Made by a program: the position numbers and the translations under genes. Under the pieces are notes generated by a model. That model was not told where the DNA came from. It did not search any database and saw nothing but the letters and a program-made list of their open reading frames with translations. From positions 13,622,166 through 13,686,165 of the forward strand of contig CM067365.1 of NCBI GenBank assembly GCA_034401795.1: 64,000 nucleotides of DNA, read 5' to 3'. The stretch comes from Chaetoderma sp. LZ-2023a (taxonomy: Eukaryota > Mollusca > Caudofoveata > Chaetodermatida > Chaetodermatidae). This document shows positions 58,578 through 64,000 of this stretch, one piece after another; positions within the stretch are counted from its first letter, which is position 1, and each line of letters starts with the position of its first letter.

Positions 58578-58819
58578 TTCCGTGCAACATGATCGTGAAC
58601 ATCGAGGACCTCCAAGACAGGGACTATAACAACATGATAGTCGAGGGGAGTTCCCTTGGTGTCCACCTCGGCATCAACACTGACATCAACGCACCTACGT
58701 ATACCACAGGCCATACAGTCGTTCCGACCCTGACACTGCAGCCAGTCGACACGGCAGCTCTAGGCACACCAACACTGCAGCCAGTCGACACAACACCACT
58801 TCCCGCGGTAGCTCTATAG
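58418..58819 (+). CDS. Unrecognised 133-codon ORF
   Basis: Overlaps the previous ORF in another frame and continues downstream; includes EDMLIVADPSSLIAKFQQGL, HLWLIPCNMIVNIEDLQDRD and a duplicated TLQPVDT near the end. It may be the true continuation of the previous ORF after a frameshift around 58,420. Function unknown. Confidence 0.3.
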   Translation: MVSVEQRSRPCSSVLVEDMLIVADPSSLIAKFQQGLQKAHRKLDFAISPHLWLIPCNMIVNIEDLQDRDYNNMIVEGSSLGVHLGINTDINAPTYTTGHTVVPTLTLQPVDTAALGTPTLQPVDTTPLPAVAL

Positions 58820-58892
58820 TGCTGTAAGTCCTAGCTATCGTGGCGCTCAGGATCAGCCTACTCCGCCGCTAGCAAATCAGCTATAAGACTAT

Positions 58893-61800
58893 CTAACTCT
58901 CTACAGTAGCAGTGGGGACCATGATGAGACACTGAACCAGCTTGGCATGCCCTACTGCCCCTAAACCCACTGCCAACATGCACATCCGAGGGCTGGAGGG
59001 TTCTGCAGCACATCCTTTTTCCAGCTTGTAGTATCGCAGAGCCTTGTTCAGCTCTGAGTCCGGTGAGGCCATGGCGGTCTGCAACTGCTGGAACACATCT
59101 GCCAGATACTCCCGATCCTTGTAGAAACCTTTAGCTCGCAGGAGCTGCTCGACGATACTCCCGCCCATGATAAGGTATTCGAGGAAGCAGATCTGTCCCT
59201 TGCCAAATCCTAGATAGAGCTTCACAGCTGTCAGCTCCTCTGACAGCTCAGCACCGGAGAGCTGAGCGAGCTCATCTGGTGTCTTCATCTTGCTCTCATA
59301 TAACTCACCAATCTCCTCGAGATCTTCGAACCATGCACTACGCAGGGCCGTGTATACCACGCGTACATCCTTCGTGAAGCTGGTGTTGCTATGGCGTTCT
59401 AGGGCCTCGATGAGCTTCCCGTAGGTACTGTTACCGAGAAGTTTGAAGAGATCTGCCAAAAGTGCTTTGCTTTGCTCTTATCTACATCTCCCGAGTGGCG
59501 GGCCACAGTAACATTCTCCATGAACCACTCGAATGGGCGCTTGGCCTCATAGTCTATGGTGCGGTATACAGCAGTAATCTCCAGGCCATGGGTTATATAC
59601 CACTTGAGGGTCGGGGCGTACAGCAGCCGCATCTTGCCAGAGAGGGCACCGACCAGCTTTTGGGCAGTGGGCCGCTTCATCCCTCTTCGCTCTAGATATG
59701 CCAGCATCTCAGACGAGATTGCCTCTACAGGGATCTCGCAGCTAGAGAAGAGAGGACTTTGCCCACAGAGCCTTGGGGACCTATATATCCACCTTAGCAA
59801 ACCCAAACCAGCTGTCTGCTAGGAGAGCCTCCTTAAAACTAGCTACCTCACTGGCACCAGACTAATGGCGCACTTTCTCCTTACCACATGGCATCTCTTT
59901 GGCCATCGTTGACAGGTACAGAGCATTTGTGTCGTAGCCGATAAGATGTTGGCAGCCACATTCCCTCTAGCGGATTCGAGTCACACCGGCCTTGTGGTAT
60001 ATGGTGAACACGATGCTGCGACCGCCAACAACAGCACCCTTCAGCATCTCGTAGGCTTCCTTGTCCAGTGAATAGAGGCCAACATCTGGCATATGCCTAG
60101 TGGTTCCACGTAGAAGCTACTGCGGTGACACACCTGGGAGAGACACCGCGTCTTTGAGGATGTCTATTTCTCGTTCTGTGTAGAACTCCTGCATCCGCTC
60201 TAGGGCTTCGATGAATGGATTGACGTCAAGGTTGTTATAGTATCACAGCCAGTCAGCGAATGTCCGCATTCCATGCTCGCTGAATGCCTGGTTACACTGT
60301 TCCCACCCTGTTCGCGTCAAGAGGCAGCCACCCTTGAGGTCAGATGTCCATGCTGAGTGGTCAGTAAGCCCTGGATAGTTGAGCTTCTCATGCGTGTCAA
60401 ACTATTCATATGGGAGCCAGCTCTTCTGCTGTGTATACCCGTAAGCTTTGACCTATACCTCGTACCAGACTTCTGGGCCAAGGTAGTTCAGTACATCGAG
60501 ACACCGTAGCTCAGGTGTTATGAGGAACATGGTCTGACTAGCCTTCTTGGGGACTTTCACTCTTGATGAGGTTCAGGTCATACCACCCAGAGTTGAACCC
60601 CAGTACAGGCACTTGGTCACACCACTCGTTGATCAGTCGCTGCTGTTGCTTTGGGAGCTTGTCCAGGTCTGTCGGTATGTACTGTCCCCTAACCCTTGTC
60701 CGGATTAGAGAGGCTCGCCGTTGGATCTCCAGCATGAACTCTCTGATCAGTTCTTTGGGGTCAGGATTGCAGAGGTGAGTGGATTCACTCGTGGCGCCCT
60801 CTAAGGAGCAGCCAACTGACACAGAGACAGGTATGTAAGTACTCGCGATCGTGATAGTCTCCGTATTCTCGCCAGGACACACGATTTTAGTTTTGCCGCC
60901 TGTACAATGATCAGCATGGTGTTGAAGATGGCATTCCTGTGTAAACCTCTGCTGACAGTGACTGCAGCCTAGTGTATGTGCCAGCACAGCTTGGAGATGT
61001 TCTTGATGCAGAAGGCGTGGTGGTCCCACACTCCGATAGTCATGGTGTCACGGTAGTGAGCCGCTTGCCTGATCAAGTGCCAGGTACCCTCTTCGGTTGG
61101 TTCATACACGTGAATCCCGATCTTGGCAAAGACCTCTACGTTGTCCAGCTGATCCAGCGAGGTCTTACAGACATCATGTACTGTCTTGCCGTAGAACTGT
61201 GTGGCAAGCTCTCGTGCAGGAGCTGTACTACTATCAGCTCTCGCTCCTCGGTGGACTGGTAGACATCGCCAGAGACACATGTTGTCCCTGTAGGTGTCGA
61301 GGGCAGTCATACGCTTCTTCTGTCGTAGCCAGTCTGGTAGGGGGCCTGTCCCAAGCAGAGGTTGGCGGTTGATAACAGCCCTGACCTCAACGTTGATTGA
61401 TCAAATGAAAGCCCACTTGGTGTTGGGTCGATCGATATTGTCTGTGTCGAGGCGGGCTTGCTCTCTTGCTGCCACCCAGTCCTGTGCTGCTCCTATCGTG
61501 TTCAGCCACGGGCTCCCTGGAGCATTCTTGTTGAAGAGCATCTCCCTACCGTCTTCGATTTGCCAGATGCGATATGTATGGGTGTAGCAGAGGTAGAAGG
61601 CATTCTGGACAGTCTGCATGATCCGGCCTGTGAGGTCTCCTTCTAGACCTCTGAAGAATGCCCAGCATGCTGACCGGCGTCCTCTATCCTCTGTCTTCCT
61701 TTCACCAAGACACTGGTCGAGAATGTGTTCACCTTCTCGCCTTATGCTCCAGGCTAAGAGTTCAGACCTCGGACCCCTTATGCTCCGGACTGGGCTCAGA

Positions 61801-62137
61801 CCTCGACATTGCTTAACGATCCTGCATTTGAGAGTTAAGTGCTCCAGTGGATGGGCCTCCATCCGCCTCACTACAGTCTTGGCTCGCAAGCTAGCAGTCA
61901 CCTCCTCGGCCAACTGACGACGCTCACATATCCGCTGCGCTTTCTTGTGGGGATTCCAAGGATCCTCTTTGGTAGGTGCTGGAAACCTTCCCGTATCATT
62001 GCTAGAGAGAGTCGCTTCTGCCACTCCTTGGCACGGACCTGTCTGATCATCTGGAGCAGGTCGGCTTTCTTGGCCTTAGAGTAGCCTCTAAGGGCGAATT
62101 GCTTTGCAATAGCGCGAATCTGTGCAACAGTACTCAT
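58893..62137 (-). pseudogene. Multicopy type-B DNA polymerase ORF, broken and truncated
   Basis: Several minus-strand frames join into one degraded polymerase gene. From the N-terminus: a SAP-like region (GYSKAKKADLLQMIRQ, about 62,060); a conserved leader with RPNTKWAFI (61,404), an in-frame TGA at 61,401-61,403, then LLGTGPLPDWLR and NMCLWRCLPVHRGARAD; a C-x2-C-x12-H zinc-finger-like unit (CSHCQQRFTQECHLQHH, 60,899-60,967); an exonuclease-like NSGWYDLNLI (60,566-60,602); VLNYLGPEVWYEV (about 60,470); polymerase motif A GYDTNALYLS (59,909-59,945; the usual LYPS has Pro to Leu); and motif B KLLGNSTYGKLIE (59,407-59,451). A repeated 5-bp word at about 59,463-59,475 shifts the frame before motif B. 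Motif C (DTDS) is not found; the C-terminal 100 residues differ from what I expect. Related ORFs occur in Maverick/Polinton-like and adintovirus-like elements; that affiliation is inference. Confidence 0.75.
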
Positions 62138-62680
62138 GGTGTATATCCCTGTGGATGCCTGTCTCTAAATGGGCGTTCAGACCCCAGTATGTGTGGCGAT
62201 CAGTACCTGTGGGTGGTGTATATCCCCTGTCTGGGCGTTCAGACCTATTATATGTGGTGCTGGCGATCAATACCTGTGGGTGGTGTATATCCCTGTGGAT
62301 GCCTGTCTCTAAATGGGCGTTAAGACCCTATTATGTGTGGCGATCAGTACCTGTGGGTGGTGTATATCCCCTGTCTGGGCGTTCAGGCATATTATGTGTG
62401 GTGCTGGCGATCAATACCTGTGGGTGGTGTATATCCCTGTGGATGCATGGCTCTCAATCGGCGTTCAGACCCTATTATGTGTGGCGATCAGTACCTGTGG
62501 GTGGTGTATATCCGCTGTCTGGGCGTTCAGGCCTATTATGCGTGGTTCTGGCGATCAGTACCTGTGGGTGGTGTATATCCCTGTGGATGCTTGTCTCTAA
62601 ATGGGTGTTCAGACCCTGTTATAAATGGCGATCAGTACCTGTGGGTGGTGTATATCCCTGTGGTTGCCTGCCTGGGCACG
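62137..62680. repeat. Higher-order tandem array, 77 + 67 = 144 bp
   Basis: GTATATCC landmarks fall at 62,141, 62,218, 62,285, 62,362, 62,429, 62,506, 62,573 and 62,650, giving spacings of 77, 67, 77, 67, 77, 67, 77. Long units contain TGTGGATGCCTGTCTCTAAA; short units contain CCTGTCTGGGCGTTCAG. All share GCGATCAGTACCTGTGGGTG. The first unit begins at the minus-strand ATG (62,135-62,137). The 144-bp period is a multiple of three, so plus-strand ORFs up to 241 codons appear by chance. Confidence 0.95.
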
Positions 62681-62749
62681 TGGTGGCCCCGCACCTGGCC
62701 CCCGCAACCAATGCCCCAGGGATTGAGAGGGCTGTGGTATCATTTGCCT

Positions 62750-63024
62750 AGTAGTAGTGTCGGGATTAAAATGATACAACCTCCCTCAACTAGCAGCCGT
62801 TCGGCGATCCGTGGCCCCCACCGCCCGCTCAATCCCTGGGGCCTCCATCTAGAGGCATACCAACCACATGTCTCAACAACCCTGGGCCTCAATCTAGAGG
62901 CATACACAAACCACATGTCTCACCAACCTATGCCCCAGGGATTGATAGGCCGGTGGGGGCCACGGATCGCCGAACGGCAGCCAGTTGACGGAGGTGGTAT
63001 CATTTTAATCCCGACACTACTACT
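62750..63024. repeat. Inverted repeat, 93-bp arms
   Basis: 62,750-62,842 and 62,932-63,024 are near-perfect reverse complements (AGTGTCGGGATTAAAATGAT / ATCATTTTAATCCCGACACT; CGTTCGGCGATCCGTGGCCC / GGGCCACGGATCGCCGAACG). The 90-bp spacer holds two copies of TCTAGAGGCATAC with CCACATGTCTCA. It lies between the tandem array and the ankyrin copy and could be a terminal inverted repeat pair of a small element or a foldback. Confidence 0.9.
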
Positions 63025-63041
63025 GTTTATCTATATTTCAG

Positions 63042-64000
63042 GCTCTGATTCCGCTTAGGACGCTTGGCCGCTGAAGGTGAGGCTGTCTTAGTTGCTGAAG
63101 GTGAGGCCACCTTGGCCGCTGAAGGTAAGGCCGTCTTGGATGCTGAAGGTGAGGCCGTCTTGGTTGCTGAAGGTGAAACCATCTTGACTGCTGACGGTGA
63201 GGACGCCATGGATGCTGAAGGCGAGGCCGTCTGGCTGCTGAAGGTGAGACAGTCTTGACTGCTGAATGTGAGACCGTATTGGCTGCTGAAGGCGGGGAAG
63301 TATTGGCTGCTCAAGGAGAGGACCATGCAAGGATTCTGTCAAATAGACTATTTGAAGCTATTCTCAATAACAATATAGAACAAGTGAAAAGTTGTATCAG
63401 TCAATGTGTGGATTTAAGTTTAGACAGTGTTTATTCTTTAGAGGGGGTCGATAATGATCATCGTGTCTGTCCTCTTGCATATGCATGCTGCCTGGGACAT
63501 GAGGAGATAATGGACGAGTTGCTAATAGCTGGTGCAGATCCTAATCAAGTTTGTGGACCGTTCTTTCGGCCTGTTATGAGCATGGCAGCATGCAATGATG
63601 CCATAACATTATCAATGTTAAAGACGCTGATGTCCTATGGAGTAGAAGTCAATGCAAGAGAGAGAGAGAGAGAGAGAGAGACGGGGACATACTTTTGCAT
63701 TATTTGGTCCGTGGGGACTTTAATTGTACAAAGGTGAATTTACTTTCTGCGGTTAAGCTCTTGATGGACAATGGGGCAAGTTTCCATGATGAAGATAATA
63801 GCGCGACGACACCGTTATGCCTTACATGCAGATTCGATAATTTCTATAATGTTAAGTTATTCATAGATGAAGGAGGCGATGTGAATTCTTACAACGGAAA
63901 TCTGCTAAAGGAAGTTACTTTTAGTTGTAACATTGATATATTTGACTTGTTGCTAGATGCCGGAGCAGATAGAAATCTAACGGCCGATGATCCCATCGGA
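63042..64000 (+). pseudogene. Ankyrin/SOCS-like gene copy 2, runs off the window
   Basis: Begins after the acceptor-like TCTATATTTCAG (63,030-63,041) with GCTCTGATTCCGCTTAG, matching copy 1 at 24,776. A 24-bp repeat encodes about ten VLAAEGEA-type octapeptides (63,067-63,312); a 1-bp loss near 63,230 breaks that frame. The ankyrin region follows: LFEAILNNNIEQVKSCISQC, VCPLAYACCLGHEEIMDELL and MSMAACNDAITLSMLKTLMS, then an AG microsatellite (63,657-63,680) that shifts the frame, and LLSAVKLLMDNGASFHDEDN, DNFYNVKLFIDEGGD and DIFDLLLDAGADRNLT to the window edge. It keeps TGC and the 24-base version where copy 1 has a stop and a deletion. The SOCS box, if present, lies outside. Role by homology: substrate receptor of a Cullin-5 ligase. 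Confidence 0.7.
63657..63680. repeat. AG microsatellite in ankyrin reading frame
   Basis: Twelve AG units followed by ACGGGG; the equivalent tract in copy 1 (25,184-25,195) has six. Both lengths leave the same phase error relative to the flanking ankyrin frames. Confidence 0.9.

Noticed and set aside
62137-62680. CRISPR-like array
   Set aside because: Units of 67 and 77 bp are homologous along their whole length; there are no unique spacers, and the DNA is eukaryotic.
62122-63058. Plus-strand repeat proteins of 209 and 241 codons
   Set aside because: The 144-bp period is divisible by three, so several frames are open; there is no sign of codon constraint and the opposite strand carries the recognisable polymerase start.

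Overview
This window is nuclear DNA from an animal with a repeat-rich genome. Open reading frames are short, there is no operon-like packing, and microsatellites (TC, TG, TA, AGT, CAA) are abundant. Decayed retrotransposons, multicopy ORF families and MITEs fill most of the rest. The protein families I recognise (LINE polymerases ending in an E-x-x-F-x-C type tail, multicopy 'GCDTT' PIN-like ORFs, a multicopy type-B DNA polymerase ORF, ankyrin/SOCS-box proteins) are typical of marine invertebrates, perhaps a mollusc or another lophotrochozoan. That placement is inference. I see no rRNA or tRNA gene, no CRISPR array, and no gene that is clearly intact and single-copy.

Layout. 1-6.7 kb: a LINE tail, a 1,538-bp tandem duplication carrying TC microsatellites, and MITE pieces. 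6.8-16.2 kb: a block that recurs in the same orientation at 30.3-36.3 kb; the first copy also holds a 2.5-kb L1/Tx1-type LINE and long triplet arrays. 17-19.4 kb: a repeat shared with 44.5-45.7 kb, then a decayed PIN-like ORF. 21.9-22.8 kb: one arm of a long inverted pair whose partner lies at 53.7-54.5 kb; both carry a 24-bp minisatellite. 24.8-26.2 kb: an ankyrin-repeat plus SOCS-box gene broken by a frameshift and a stop. 37-38.7 kb: a 0.6-kb tandem repeat full of AAGATGGCCGCC-like motifs. 40.2-43.1 kb: the best preserved 'GCDTT' PIN-like ORF. 44-56 kb: a cluster of MITEs, with another PIN-like ORF fragment at 46.7-48.5 kb (minus strand). 58.9-62.1 kb (minus strand): a broken type-B DNA polymerase ORF. 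Its start codon touches a 144-bp higher-order tandem array (62.14-62.68 kb), followed by a 93-bp-arm inverted repeat and a second ankyrin/SOCS-like copy that runs off the window.

The unifying signal is one MITE family, called CRE-MITE here, with about 20 full or partial copies. Its ends resemble TGGACCTTTCCAGTTT, it often has a long palindrome at its centre, and one end carries repeated TGACGTCA octamers. I counted 15 perfect TGACGTCA sites in the window, against about one expected by chance; 14 lie in copies of this MITE. Other points worth following are the filled/empty-site comparison for the MITE, the ankyrin/SOCS copies whose reading frame is governed by an AG microsatellite, and the tandem array abutting the polymerase ORF. 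Nothing here amounts to a complete new system with intact genes; most coding material is relic.
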